Source: Plasmopara viticola (Eukaryota > Oomycota > Peronosporomycetes > Peronosporales > Peronosporaceae). From it: a stretch of 64,000 bases of DNA. Within the stretch, counting starts at the first letter, position 1, and every line of letters starts with the position of its first letter. A program made the position numbers and the translations under genes. Below, one piece after another: positions 1-11,852 of this stretch. The stretch spans positions 62,001 through 126,000 of the forward strand of contig MBPM02000007.1 in assembly GCA_001695595.3 (NCBI GenBank). Direction: 5' to 3'. The notes below the pieces were generated by a model. It was not told where the DNA came from. It was given only the letters and a program-made list of their open reading frames with translations, and made no database searches.

Positions 1-1447
1 TTAATTTAAACGCAAAGTCTACCTTCTTCATCAAGACGAAATTTCCAAGCATTACCGAACATTAGGCGCTAAATATGAGCCTGAGCTATCTAATCTCTCG
101 CCTTGCCTTCAAAGCTCGAGTCCTTGACGCTCTTAACCCGGCAGCAGGCAAGGCTTGGAATGCAGCTACCGCCTCGAGACCAATAACTCACTAAAATCTA
201 CGAGCATTGCAATCTTTTCGTATGACAGATGCAGTATGGTGGTTCCATCTGTCCAAAACCTTTGCAAAATTCTAATAGACACTCTAGCTGATTAAGTTGA
301 GTTTAAGTACAAGTGCTATCAGGTTTAAAGGGGTGCTACCAGGCTCGGCGGTGTCAAACACCTGGCAAAGGAGGCGTACAGGATTACATAAGCACCCGGC
401 GAACGACCATTTACTATTTGCAGTCTGAGTTGGATTGACGTGCGCAGAAGAAAGCAGTCTGAATACTTGTTATTTTATCAGCATACTTATCTCGGTTTGG
501 TCTTTTTAAATTGACCGGACTACAGGTCGGAACCATATTAATATCATGTTATTGTAAAACGTTTTCTTATACAGACTGGTTAGAATCTGGCCGTGCGGGA
601 ACGCAATATTAAAGCGACTCGTAAATGACATTGTATACCCCTGTTTTTCATATATATTATTGAATATGCACTTGGCGATACTAACAGTGAACTATACTCG
701 GACAGATGGCCCGTGAAATTAAACTTGAAGGCACATTGAGCAATCTGTGCGCCAAAACGCCACAATTTACTCCGACAAGCTATGAATAACTGTGTTTGCA
801 AACAACAAAACTGCTTTTTGTCTACAAACTATACGCTCTTGTAAGCGAAGAAGGCTACGACATCCAAGACTTTTGCTTGCTCTTATAAGCACATTAATTT
901 TGAGATTAGTGAGAAATAATTTTTTCGGCACCACGACTTGCTTACAATAATTTTGAGACCAGCTTCTTTACGAAACTGTGATCTGACTTCGCAAAAGTTA
1001 GCTAAATATAAACGATAGGCAAGAATTTCGCTTGCATTTACCGAAAAGTTTATGTAATGCTTTAAATATGGAGTATTGGTGATTATTAAACATCCACCAT
1101 TATATATGGTAGGCTCGGTATCGGTTTGTGACATCACGAGTAACTCATATAGCATGCTGCTGGGTGAATTGACCGCCGCAAGGACGTGTAACGGCATTTT
1201 ACAAACCTCACGTGTGTCACACAAATCTAGCGATATTTGGACGTCAAAAAAAGGCAATGCTCAAAGCTAAAAAATAATCCAGCACATGATTTGAAAGCCA
1301 CTGCTTTATGCATAATATTAGAAATGTCGGTACTCATAGGAAATCTACCCCACAGAGAGACTATTCGTCAGACGAAGGCAAGTTTATATTTGGATTCTAA
1401 GAGATATGTTCAATCTTGGTATTAAGATTTATACTAAACCTTGGATT
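1..1447. other. no recognisable gene (decayed intergenic DNA)
   Basis: AT-rich sequence with stops in all frames. The longest open frame (883-1257, minus) gives a protein with no recognisable motif or coding-like composition. Nothing here can be supported as a gene; it is probably old repeat DNA upstream of the LTR-like piece at 1448. Confidence 0.6.
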
Positions 1448-1550
1448 CAGGCAGACAGCGATCGGTAACTCGTAATATTTTTGACAGGAGAATGTCAGAG
1501 ACGTAACTTACACTGCGTCTAAGCAAAAAGCTACGTCCGCCTCATTGTGA
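1448..1550 (+). repeat. LTR-like repeat piece, copy A
   Basis: Positions 1448-1476 match 31719-31747 at 25 of 29 bases. Similarity continues patchily for about 70 bp, including a shared T-A-A-G-C-A ... A-A-G-C-T-A-C-G stretch. A weaker relative lies near 55068-55100. Copy A lies about 200 bp upstream of a gypsy gag relic on the same strand, the position expected for a 5' LTR end. LTR identity is inferred from this position only; neither LTR boundary nor a primer-binding site was seen. Confidence 0.4.
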
Positions 1551-1739
1551 CTGTTAGCGCTTTTGTTTCATCTATAACTAAGCCTCTAAGCCGATCCAAT
1601 TATAGATGAGTCAATTCGCTCACTCGTCTCAGGGCATGTTAGAAGGGCTGAGCAAGCTTGTATAGCTGCTTGAAGTGATGGAGCGCAAGATTTGGTCTTG
1701 CGAGAATCTGACGCGATGCGCATTTAAAAGGCTATCAAT

Positions 1740-2500
1740 TAGTTATGAAAGCACTCTGCTGGAGCACCTTCAGTATACGATGGCGGAGTAGTCCTCGGTG
1801 TTATTGGTTCATACAGCAGAGGCTTCGTCTAAGACGAAAACTCCTCAAAATAAGCGTGAAGACTTTCGAATCAAGAAAAATAGTATTTTCTGCTTCGGGT
1901 CAACGATGTAGAAATGTTCATCATATTTGTACAGAGCAACAAAGAGTAGCTCTAGCCATCTTGATGCTTGGTGGGAGAGCACATGAGAAGGCGCTTGCAT
2001 GCATTGTCTCAGTTGAGGCAATTTTCTTCACCTAAACGAGCCGACGCAGGTCAATTTGCCGCTTATATGTATGGAGTGTATGCGGAAGTACACTGCCATA
2101 GCAAGAACATCTTGTGAACGATGTCTACAATGCAATTATAGCTTGGCTTGCTAAGTCAAGGCCTTTATGAACCAATTGTGAACCGATGTGGCTCGAATGG
2201 AAGGTGCACCGCGTACATAGAACACCTTTTGATAAGACGTCTCAAATCTTAAGCTTAACTTTTAAACGACTCGGATAAAGAGAAGCTTACAGACTAAGCG
2301 TCCGTCAAGTTAATGGATCGCAGCTATACTAAAGAAAGATGTAAACCTTTAAGCCTTTGACCAGCAAATGTTTGCTAAATTCTCGAATCAGTTCCCTTAT
2401 CTAAGCGATTCACAGCTTAAAGAGCCAAGATCTCACGACAAATCAGCTTTCTCGCTACAGCAACCGGTAGACGCAGACAGGCCTAATGGTGAGGAAATAA
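1740..2500 (+). mobile_element. Ty3/gypsy gag relic (decayed)
   Basis: A frame open from 1745 to 2035 encodes E-Q-Q-R-V-A followed by L-G-G-R-A and an alanine/tryptophan-type context. This pattern is familiar from the gag of oomycete gypsy elements. Beyond 2035 the reading breaks up into several frames with stops, but gag-like composition continues weakly to about 2500. It is a non-functional fragment. The pol region that should follow could not be recognised between 2.6 and 8.5 kb, so the rest is either deleted or too decayed to read. The assignment rests on one short motif block and is moderate at best. Confidence 0.45.
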
Positions 2501-2512
2501 GCTCTTTCGGAT

Positions 2513-2577
2513 CTCGAATAGATATAATAGTCAGCCGTGTTGACTATTATATCTACTTGAGATTAGTCAACACGGCT
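2513..2577. repeat. compound inverted repeat with two overlapping hairpins
   Basis: Arm 2513-2533 and arm 2541-2561 are inverted copies matching at 19 of 21 bases, with the innermost 14 bp perfect around a 7-base loop. A second perfect 14-bp inverted repeat uses the first loop: 2533-2546 pairs with 2564-2577. The two hairpins share bases and cannot form together. The pattern fits a replication template-switch event; a functional switch is only speculative. Confidence 0.8.
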
Positions 2578-2599
2578 TAGTTTGCTAGGGCTTTATGCT

Positions 2600-5500
2600 T
2601 AGTAATGGAGATCGTGCTTACAAGCTTAGCTTGCCAATTGTTAAGACAGGCGTGAATGACTACAGTAAATATGACCTCTTCTTGTTGACTTGAGGGCATC
2701 AGGCAATTACTTTTGACTCCTCATTTTGAAGGATTTTGCCACATGATGAAGCTTTACGAGCACATCAATCCGCGTTCGCCTAGCAAAACAACTAGGGTCA
2801 TTGTGTCTAGCGGATCCTGACGTGAAGCTTTTCGACTATAATAATGCTGAATACTTTTGGTCTTGGATCAAACTTCGGGATATGATTCCATGCTGGGTAT
2901 GGTGCGGCCGGAACGTCACAAATTATTGATCGACTGAAAGTCAAGACTTTTGACATTACACTCTCCGCCTCTAATTGAGCTTGAGTATGTTGTGCATCCA
3001 GCTATCCTATGCACTATCGACGCACCCACTAGTGAATATGTCGAGCATTGACTGCCAAAATTAGACTATCAAGGATTGTGAAGTGACGAAGAAACTTGAA
3101 GCGATGCCCGTCAGGCACATCACTTTCTATATGTCATGTGTGATGTAATTGAGCTAAATTTAGGTTCGTGTTGGTCGAGATCTACTGGTGTTAGTAGTGT
3201 GATACTTAAAGCACGGAGTAATGCTCGTATAAAGTACTCACCGGTTATCAAAGGATTGGCTTTGGTCTAGGTATCAGGGGCGAGTACCTAACAATCTTCG
3301 CTGAAGTGGCAAGTGACTTACAAAGCAACGTTGGTCGTCTACAACGTTTGCCGTATGTCAGATGTGACATAGTTGGCTTAAGGATGAGGCATCCCGAGCA
3401 CTTCTTTTTCTATTTTTGTGAAGTAGCACAATTCATTAAGTGGGAGCTCTGATGTGCATGTCAATTAAGACGTCAAAGCATCAATGCACAATCGCACTGA
3501 GACTCGAAGACCGTCGATCGCATCGATGATAAGCCGAAAACGCATTACGATCATCAAGGCGGCTTGTCTTGGACGAAAATGATCTGGAGTTGACATGACG
3601 GTAAAGACGATAGCGATCAGCTATAACTCATAACAATGGAGATGTTGATATAAAAGATGACGAGATAAGTTTTGAACATTATTGTGGTAGTAGAAGAGCT
3701 CCCTGTCCTGGGTGAGTTATTCTTGGCAAAGCTTTGATAGGTTAGTGGGGCTGACAGCGTGCAGGCATACGTTCTGAGAGAGATAAAGCTTCATATTCCT
3801 ATTGGGTAAAGCGATTTCAGAAGACAAGAAGAGGGTAATTCTTCGATCCTGTACGGCCTGTTTGATCTATATTATCTATGGTGGAGTAATACTACGGTGT
3901 GGTCTCACTAGACTCGTCTTTGACGTCACCACCCGATAGTCATGAATTCTAAATGATGGGCGAGTGCGAGCAAATATCAAGAAGTCTAGTATTTTTGCTA
4001 CAGATATATTTATCGTGGTGATACCAACAATCGGATAGACAGCTGATCTGATTTAATGTAGTCTAGCTGCAAGTGGAATATAACGAAATGAGTCAGAAGG
4101 TAAGCTATGTTGGTCGTATGTTGTATTACCTGAGTAACGCACAGTCATTGTAACACTTGGTCAAATTGGTTGGGTAGTATTACTTTCGTGAATAGATCAG
4201 ATTTTGGACCATGATGATCAGTCCGGCTACCTATCAAGTATAATGTCTTTAAACATTCCGAGAGCACAAACTTAGGGCAATCAAAATACGATCGACTACA
4301 CAGCCACACTCCGCGTACTTAATCAGCCATGGTCTCCTTACGTTTAACTCATTCGCGTTCAACTCACGTAGTTCATCATATCGCCAGATCACTAGGGTTT
4401 TCGCTCTCGATAAAATGTAAGGGTTGAAAGTAAAGAGTCAGATCAATAAGATGTCATTGTTTATTTGAAGCGAATTGATCCCGCACCCAAAAGAAGCTTT
4501 CATACATGTCGATCCGGCTTTTAGTGAATTAAGCATACTTTACCATAATTTGAAAATCTTTCATCTGCATTGGAACATTGATCCATCAATGATTCACTGC
4601 TCTGGGACCACAAATTTTCATAATTCGGCATTTTGAGGTTATATGCGCCTTCTGCAGCTCACCCAACCGTATTGAAATGGTTTGGTCTTCTGCATTCAAG
4701 TTTGCTTGAGCATTTAACTTCATGTGGAATGACTTGGGCGCAGCTAAATAATCCTAGACGCTGACGGAGCGATGGCTAAGGTGCTTTCTTTTTGGTCTTG
4801 TAGTAGATCGCTCATTAAGTGATTTGGGTGCAGATTCAATTAACTGTGTCTGGAGAGCAGTTGGTGAGCCTATTCTGGGATTGAGGGAGATTGAAGGGTA
4901 TTCCATCCCATAAATAAGCTATATTAAGCTAAATCTTGTATATCCTTGAGCTTGAAGTACACTTCACTGCCTTGTGGGTTGGAACTAACTCACCTTCAGA
5001 ACATAGTGGCTGCGTCATCATGCCAAGCTATGTGCTGGGAGCGTAAGCGCCGAGCGCAAGTGTGGAGCCACGCCCACCACACTCCTACATGTGGACAGCA
5101 GACAACAGCTTATATGAAACGCCCGTTGCTATAAATTTAGGTCAAAATTGCCTATGCGAAGTCGTGTTGTAGCCACCGCCATAAATCTCACAAGCTCTTC
5201 GAGCTTTTGGCTGCGCTGCTTTACAATAAGCAATAAGCTCTCGACATCGATAAGAGAAATTCTCCTACACAACGCGCTTCGCACAAAGTTTTGCTTGGGG
5301 CCTTTGGAAAGGTTGCTTCTGCTTTGACCTCGAGACTTCTTCACCGATATTGCATGATTGAGCGTCAGTCATTTTAAGGTAACCACACTATCGACAGCTT
5401 CTGATGAAAGATGGAATCCTTCGGTAATTAAGTCATATGACTTTTAGTCGGCTCAATTGTTGCGCCTTTAAACTGAGTGTTTGATCTCTGCCTGGAAATC

Positions 5501-8500
5501 CTGATCGGCCGACCGCTTAATGTCCAAAGCTTTCGAGCTGCCGGCTCCTTTGCTTTTTGCAGACTACGGTGGTGGCTGTGGGTAGTATCGGTTGGCTTGT
5601 GCCAGCCCGTACACAGTCATAGAAAGTGCGAAGAGGTGTTAGGCACCTTCGCACGAGTTGTTCTTTTGAAACGCTAGGTAAAAGTTTAGTCAGCTGGAAA
5701 AGCTCAATTGTGGATACCAATCCACGCTATTCCATAATTGTGAAGATTCTATGGAAGGATGCTTATAGTGCTAAAAATTCAAAGTAACCCTTTAGATTTT
5801 AGTACCCAGCAACGCTTTTTTAGTTTCAATAGCGGGTTATAGTTGCCAAGTTTATTCATAAACCCTTTTGTTTGTACTATCGTCTCTTGCTCGGCTGCTT
5901 ACCTTTTGTTCAGTTGGATAGATGTTTTTGTAAGAAACTGGCGCTTTTTGCTCAAATTTGCGTGATACAAGGCTTTTAACCTTAAATGATCCATATTTTA
6001 TTCCAATATTAAGTCCAAAATGTTTTTTTAATTTGTTCAGGTATCATTGTATAATCAGGCTGACTGAAAGTCTTCTTCGTTGCATTGTAATGACCAATCC
6101 CACTTTCTATATGAATATAAAAATGGTGGGCAGCACTCATCCTTTTCAACTGGCTGCATCGCACAGCCGTCCTGGGTAAGGATGGAAGACCAATACTTTT
6201 AGAGACCTTTAAATTCAAAGCTTGCTTCCAGATATGAAGCTCTCCAAAACCGGTCAGAGGCTGAGCACGAAAGCAGTAAGCGATAGTATGGATTCACTTC
6301 TACTATTTCAAATCGCGCAGCGAGAAGACCGTGCCTTACATTTCGCCCGTTGTTTTTTTAATTTGTTTAACAATAGCCGTTAAGCACTTGTATCGAAGCC
6401 GTTTCAAAGGCTCACAAGGGTTATTTGTAGCGCATTTACTATACTATTTCACCAAAAGCTTATTGACATCCGATTTCTTACCCATTTTACGTGAAAGTGT
6501 CGCTCAAAGTTTTAATGAGGAGCGGCAAATCCTACGCAACTGAGTGTACGCGCACAGCACTGATCCCGGGGTCGGTATTGGCGGTCAGGCTGCGACACAT
6601 GGGAAAGAATCGGACAATTTTTGACATGTGATTATCAGGTTCAACGGTTAGATCGACCGCTGTGTGTCTCAGTGCGAGGTCCCTGAAAAGCTGCTTTCTT
6701 TGTGGTAATCTCCAAGTCGGTCTCGTAAAGCGCACAGGTTGTTACATACTCGGTTCGTTAACTCTTTACCTGTTACAATAGTTGGTGTAGGTACTATCAG
6801 CCATCTTACCTGCAATGCTAAGCGTGGAAAAGCTTGAAATTGTTGGAAAGCCTCACCTCACGACTCACTCAAGATTCGGAGTCTTAAAATCGACCTCCTC
6901 ACGAATACGTCAAATAGAATGTGGGGCGTCGACACCGTCTTAATAAGGCCGATGTTTCTCCGGACCGTGAAGGATCCGATGATTTATTGCATTAAAAAGT
7001 CCAAGCTTAATCTTTCTAGCAAAAGGTTTTTACTACCTAGCAGTACTTTTATTAATATTTATGCTCCCGTGTGTATATAGAAAGTTCTTCTGTTTGACTA
7101 AGCAGATGCATTTGCATTCCTGGCCCTGCCGATTAGATTCAACCGACTCTTCGCGAGGTCATGAAGCTGTTTTCGTAGGGAGTTTTGTAACTTGATTTCT
7201 AGACACAACATTGAGGATATCAAATAGTACGAGTCGCATGTGCTAAATATATTTCTCAGTTGTACGTACCAACCGTCAAAAGAGCGATCTACGCTAGAGA
7301 GGCACATCCACGGCAAATAAGGCTAATAAATTTGAATAAGCAGGGCCGTGTACTAACTGTAATTGCTTCGTCAGCTACCAATTAATGGATGATTTTTGCC
7401 CACGAAAATAGTCTGAACGACGAGCTGTTCGAGAAACATGCCATAAAAGAAAGTAATATAGCAGACGGAGCGGAGGTCTTATCTTTGCCACAAGAATTTA
7501 CAGCCATTCGAGTCGACTATCGTGCACAGAAGGATGGTCGGTCAGGCTTTCTGCACATCCATAAAATGGGGTCCAGCTCAAAGATGTTAACGATGTATAC
7601 TTTAAGTATTACATCTGTCAGCGTACAGTTGATTTCCAAGGCGACCAATCATAGCGAGACATTGCTGCTATAGAAGTTTATTATATTTCGACAGTCGTAG
7701 CCCTGCAGTGTATTGAATAGATAAATTTCATAGGACATGAAGACTAAGCGCATAAGCTTGCCTTCCTTCCAGACACGACAAGAGCCAGTGGGGATAATTA
7801 AATCAGTCGCTAATTCGAATCAGTAGTCTGGCTTGTAAATTGCGGTGCAAGCTCTGTGTCATAGATTTCGATACAGAAACGTCCACATTCGTCCACATTT
7901 TGTACCATCGTATGCAGGCTCGAGAACCTTGGTTGTGGTCCCTTTAAGTAAGCTCGCCAAGAACAAATACAGGCGGATATGCCTTCTTTCCATGACTGCT
8001 TCTGTGCTTTTCTCCTCAAGAAACGCGGTAAGGATGGAGAGCGAACTATGGATTCCGGCAGCACGTACCGTACTTACATGGCTGATTTGCGAGCTGCTGA
8101 TAACCAATGTGTGTGGCTGTGAGGGAATGTGCTGGGTGAATTGGTCCTCTTAGCAATCTTCAAATACATGTTTGCGCTTTGGTAACTCATGATGACTCAT
8201 TTGACGGTATTGCCTTTTGATTTCTTCTCTCTGATTGACGCGAGAACAATTCTTGATGGTGGTTGGCGACATTGTGAGGCTCAAACTAGCCGTATGCAGC
8301 TCCTGAGTGTTGGCACCGATAGAGTTAACTGCTCGATATTCGAAACCAAAAACAAGGTTGCAAAACTTCCATTATCGAGTTTTGAGAAACCTCGTAGGAT
8401 ATGCAGAAAATTAAAGGTATATTCATTGGCAGGATTTTATTCGTGTGCATTCGCACGTATTCGAAAACCCTAGACGTATTTTTTATTTCACTGGCTCACT

Positions 8501-8559
8501 AAACCACTTCGTAAAAACATACCGCGGCAGACATGACATCTCCGCAGCAGCTGAATGAA
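2600..8559. other. gene desert, no supported gene
   Basis: About 6 kb of AT-rich DNA with only short, unrelated open frames, all under 105 codons. These include 7389-7673 (plus) and overlapping frames on both strands at 7810-8153. None shows a domain, a splice-consistent extension or a coding-like bias. Given the flanking gag relic, most of it is probably worn retroelement sequence. Confidence 0.6.
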
Positions 8560-9204
8560 CTAAAAAGCAACAGCATGCTTGCGAAACGAGTTGCGCTCTT
8601 CAGTCAACCGTTGAGCGGTTTTGGTGCCTGCTGGGCGTGGATGGCCACAGTCTCGGCAAAAAGCATGAGCAGAATCTCCAAAAGGCAACCGGCACTTGAC
8701 GCACGAATTCATGTCAATGTAAACCCCACCACCCAGCACCGCTACCGACCGCGAGCCTGCAGAACGGTCAGATACTCTCGACGTTGAAATGGCAGACGCT
8801 CGCCCAATTGACGTGCCGGACAGAGACACTCCTGATCGGGAAAAGGAAGACCTCCCGAAACCTTGCTTCAACGAGCCTTTTGAATTTTTTGAGTACAGGT
8901 GCGTTGGCGTTGGTGTCGGGGTCGAGGCTGCTGAAGGTTTAGAGTACAACGAAGTTGGTGTCAATGGCTGGCTCGACTTGGTCTTAGATTTCTTGCCATA
9001 CAGCCCAGAGAGTGCTGGCGCCGGGGTCGTGTCCTTAGTCTTGCAGTACAGCATTCCGCGTTCAGCGGGACTCGGGGCACCGTAGTTTGGATTTGAGACG
9101 GCGGAGGCCGTGTAGAGCGACCCAGACGGGCGGCCAAAAGGAGAGGGGCTCGCACACGGAATGGCGGATAGCGGCGAAGTCACTCTACTGCTCTTATTGC
9201 CCAT
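8560..9204 (-). CDS. putative N-myristoylated protein with C-terminal zinc ribbon
   Basis: A 214-residue intronless ORF. The protein begins M-G-N-K-S-S, which fits the N-myristoylation pattern (Gly2, Ser6), so membrane attachment is inferred. Residues 10-155 are low-complexity Ser/Pro/Thr/Gly with repeated L-Y-S-K or L-Y-x-K units near 53, 69, 87 and 104 and a T-P-T-P-T-P run near 95-100. This region is probably disordered. Residues 168-186 hold a CX2C-X11-CX2C cluster (C168, C171, C183, C186), a compact zinc ribbon, followed by a basic tail. The start is the first ATG after an upstream region without coding signal. It is divergent from the coiled-coil gene at 9852. I do not recognise a named family; it looks like a conserved oomycete hypothetical. 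The opposite-strand frame 8789-9085 is a shadow. Confidence 0.75.
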   Translation of the reverse strand: MGNKSSRVTSPLSAIPCASPSPFGRPSGSLYTASAVSNPNYGAPSPAERGMLYCKTKDTTPAPALSGLYGKKSKTKSSQPLTPTSLYSKPSAASTPTPTPTHLYSKNSKGSLKQGFGRSSFSRSGVSLSGTSIGRASAISTSRVSDRSAGSRSVAVLGGGVYIDMNSCVKCRLPFGDSAHAFCRDCGHPRPAGTKTAQRLTEERNSFRKHAVAF

Positions 9205-9851
9205 GATGACTTAAGTTCTTAAGCGTTTTTTTGCAAGTAAGGCCACTTGATGGGCAGCATGGTGGAGCAACTTGTAATTCGTTTAAGGAGGGTGAATTGG
9301 CCGCCTGGGTGCGACAACGTCGCCCATGCTGAAACCTATGTCACGTACGTAATACTACTGGTCACATTTTCTCAGCACATTGTCCGTGTAGTCATCATTT
9401 TTGAAAGGGTAATATTATGTACAGTCAATTTTTGAGCAGGACATCGTCAAGATAACCCTATGCCGTATACATAGTGCATGCCAACACGCTTCTCGCCTTG
9501 CTTTCGTTTGAGATGCCAATCGTTCCATCAGATCTGATACCGCTCGTTGCCAAGAATGCAGCATTACATATGTAGAAATTTAATAAAAATACCTTCAATG
9601 TTTGGTGGACTGAGTCCCTATACTTTCGGCAGATCATTTTTTCTTTGACATAAACATTCAGTTTATACAGGTGTGTTAAATGCAGGGAGAGTAATATATC
9701 GTAATTCAACTCTAAGTATTTGTAATAGGGTTTAGAGTACAGAGAGAGCTGCATCGAATTCTGGCCATAATTCAACGTCTATTTTTTTCCGGATAAACGG
9801 CCATGCAGTTTCTCCTTCAGCCAAATATCTCGTGGGGTCCGGAGTGATAAT
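9205..9851. promoter_or_regulatory. divergent intergenic region
   Basis: About 650 bp separate the starts of two divergent genes, the zinc-ribbon protein (minus) and the CC1-box coiled-coil protein (plus). It should hold both promoters. I saw no clear initiator element in it. A minus-strand frame at 9458-9775 has no coding character. Confidence 0.45.
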
Positions 9852-11852
9852 ATGCCTCGGTCAGCAACAAATGAAGGGGCTGGTAGTCCAATCTTCGAGT
9901 TTGAAGAATCAGAGGCTTCGCAGCCAAAAGATGCGTCACGGGAGTTTCTAGACAGCGAGGAAGAAGGTGCAGACGATGTTGAAGAAAGTGAGATTAAACA
10001 CGCAGCTAGAGCTGGAATTCGTCTCTTAGAGGAAAATGCGCATTTGCAAGAGGAACTTTACCAACTGCAAGAACAGTGCGCACAAATTGGGAGCGAGAAG
10101 GAAGAACTCCTTCGATTGGTTACGTTTAAGGAGCAGCGAGAATTGCAACTTTCCGAACACTTGCGCCAATGCATTCGGGAGAATCAAGACGTGTTGTCGG
10201 AGCTTAGAAAGGCTAAGGAGCTGACAAACCAGCTGGAAGAGCAACTTCAGGCGCAAACAATTTGCCGGTCGCCGAGTGAGAAACGATTATCTCCACGTCT
10301 TGATTTGCATTCCCAGTTGGGTTCAACTGTGACCACTCCTCTTGCTGATGCAGAAGAAGGAAGGACGTATGGGCAATCCGTGCCCACGCTTACTGGCAGG
10401 GGATCACAGGAGTACGAGCACGTTCCGATTGCAAGACGAAATTCGATGTCGACTGTGCAAGAAGCTGAAACTGAATTACAGCTTAAGTCTGTAGAATTGC
10501 ATCGACGCAACAATATTCTTGAAAAAGAGCTTGCAAGGGCCCACAAACAAATTGATGAGCTTAAGCAGTTTCAGCTTCAGCTACGCGAATCAGAGATTAG
10601 AGTTCAGCTGCTCCAAACTGACGTAGAAGACCAAGCACGTGAGATTGCTTTTTCGGCCAAAGAACGAGAAGAGGAGCGCGAGCTAATTCAGAGCTTGCGG
10701 CACACAATCGAAATTTATCAAACTTTGGAGAACCCATGCGTCCAGAAATTTGACGAATTGCGTGCAGAGACCAGCAGAGGAGAGGAAGGATTGTCAAAAC
10801 CACCTCGAAGCTCAAATCACCGGTTGACAAATCGATCTCGAAAGCTTATTTACCCAAAACCTCATTCATCGTCTATGAACAACATGTGTCCGGTATTAGA
10901 GGAACGTCTCAGCCTACGTGATGAAAATGACCGGCTGCTTGCTGAGTTAGAGCATCTTGGTGAACAAGTGCTAAATCTTAAACTTCTTGAAGGGATTTCG
11001 AGGACAGTTCGCTCCTCCAGAGACTTTTTAAGTGACCCGAGCTATGCGATACCGGTTTTGTTAGAAAGCCGAAGCTGGACAGAGTCAACAGTCGATTCTG
11101 TGGGTCCAGTAGGTTACGGAACTAGCTCGCGAATGCGATTGCTTGAGCAGCAAGCAGCAGTACTTCACGATTTACTACGACAATTTAAAAGTCAGTGGAA
11201 ATACGAGCGTGCAATCCGACGAGCTGTTGAGTGCGAGAAGACCGATTTGCTGCAGCGATTGGAAAGGTTGCAGGCAGCCCTGAGGCGGCAGTGTCGGTTT
11301 TGTGGAAAAGAGCGTGAGGACATCAAAGCTGAGGGCACTGATTTTTCGTGGGAAAACTCAGCAGCTGTATACGAGACTTTGGTGGATCACACAGCAGAAT
11401 GTCAACCGAAAGAAGAACAAGCTGAAGCCGAACGTGTTTGCTTTAGCATATTGCGTCGCCTTGTAGACAGCTGGACGACCGACAAGGCAAAACGGATGCG
11501 ACTACATGACTGGCTTACGAATGCGATTCGCGGTACTGGCAAGCGTCGTCCACTCTATCTCCATGGGCTTTCCGGCGAGATTGCTTCGGGTTTTCAAGTG
11601 CTGCTTGTGCCTATACTACGAGAAAAGTTTGGAGTTCACGTGCAAATCGAGAAACGTCTGCGAAGTGTTATTGTGACAGATTTAAAGATGCAGATTGCTG
11701 GCGCTGACGTAGCAAAAGCAAAAAGTTGTTTACAGCGCATCAGTCGCTCACTTCTTTGGTTGATTGACGTAGAATCAGCACTGACAGAAGATCAGGAGTG
11801 GATAGGCGACTTTGCTCGTAAAAAAGCTGCCAAAATGTGTGTCAACATTTAG
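9852..11852 (+). CDS. CC1-box coiled-coil protein, putative dynein adaptor (paralogue 1)
   Basis: A 666-residue intronless ORF with an acidic N-terminus (1-49). A CC1-box-like segment follows at 50-62 (A-A-R-A-G at 51-55, then I-R-L-L-E-E-N) and runs straight into a long coiled coil (about 57-135). Further coiled coils lie at about 203-305, 345-380 and 428-480. In BICD, Spindly and TRAK/HAP1 proteins an A-A-x-x-G box in the same setting binds dynein light intermediate chain. L-L-A-E-L at 362-366 loosely resembles the Spindly motif that contacts dynactin. Residues 479-482 are a lone C-x-x-C. Residues 534-613 form a globular domain (W-T-T-D-K, D-W-L, I-R-G-T-G, L-L-V-P-I) shared at more than half identity with the protein at 44463-46253. 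This domain is unknown to me and could be cargo-binding. The adaptor role is inference; the paralogy is seen directly. Confidence 0.85.
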   Translation: MPRSATNEGAGSPIFEFEESEASQPKDASREFLDSEEEGADDVEESEIKHAARAGIRLLEENAHLQEELYQLQEQCAQIGSEKEELLRLVTFKEQRELQLSEHLRQCIRENQDVLSELRKAKELTNQLEEQLQAQTICRSPSEKRLSPRLDLHSQLGSTVTTPLADAEEGRTYGQSVPTLTGRGSQEYEHVPIARRNSMSTVQEAETELQLKSVELHRRNNILEKELARAHKQIDELKQFQLQLRESEIRVQLLQTDVEDQAREIAFSAKEREEERELIQSLRHTIEIYQTLENPCVQKFDELRAETSRGEEGLSKPPRSSNHRLTNRSRKLIYPKPHSSSMNNMCPVLEERLSLRDENDRLLAELEHLGEQVLNLKLLEGISRTVRSSRDFLSDPSYAIPVLLESRSWTESTVDSVGPVGYGTSSRMRLLEQQAAVLHDLLRQFKSQWKYERAIRRAVECEKTDLLQRLERLQAALRRQCRFCGKEREDIKAEGTDFSWENSAAVYETLVDHTAECQPKEEQAEAERVCFSILRRLVDSWTTDKAKRMRLHDWLTNAIRGTGKRRPLYLHGLSGEIASGFQVLLVPILREKFGVHVQIEKRLRSVIVTDLKMQIAGADVAKAKSCLQRISRSLLWLIDVESALTEDQEWIGDFARKKAAKMCVNI

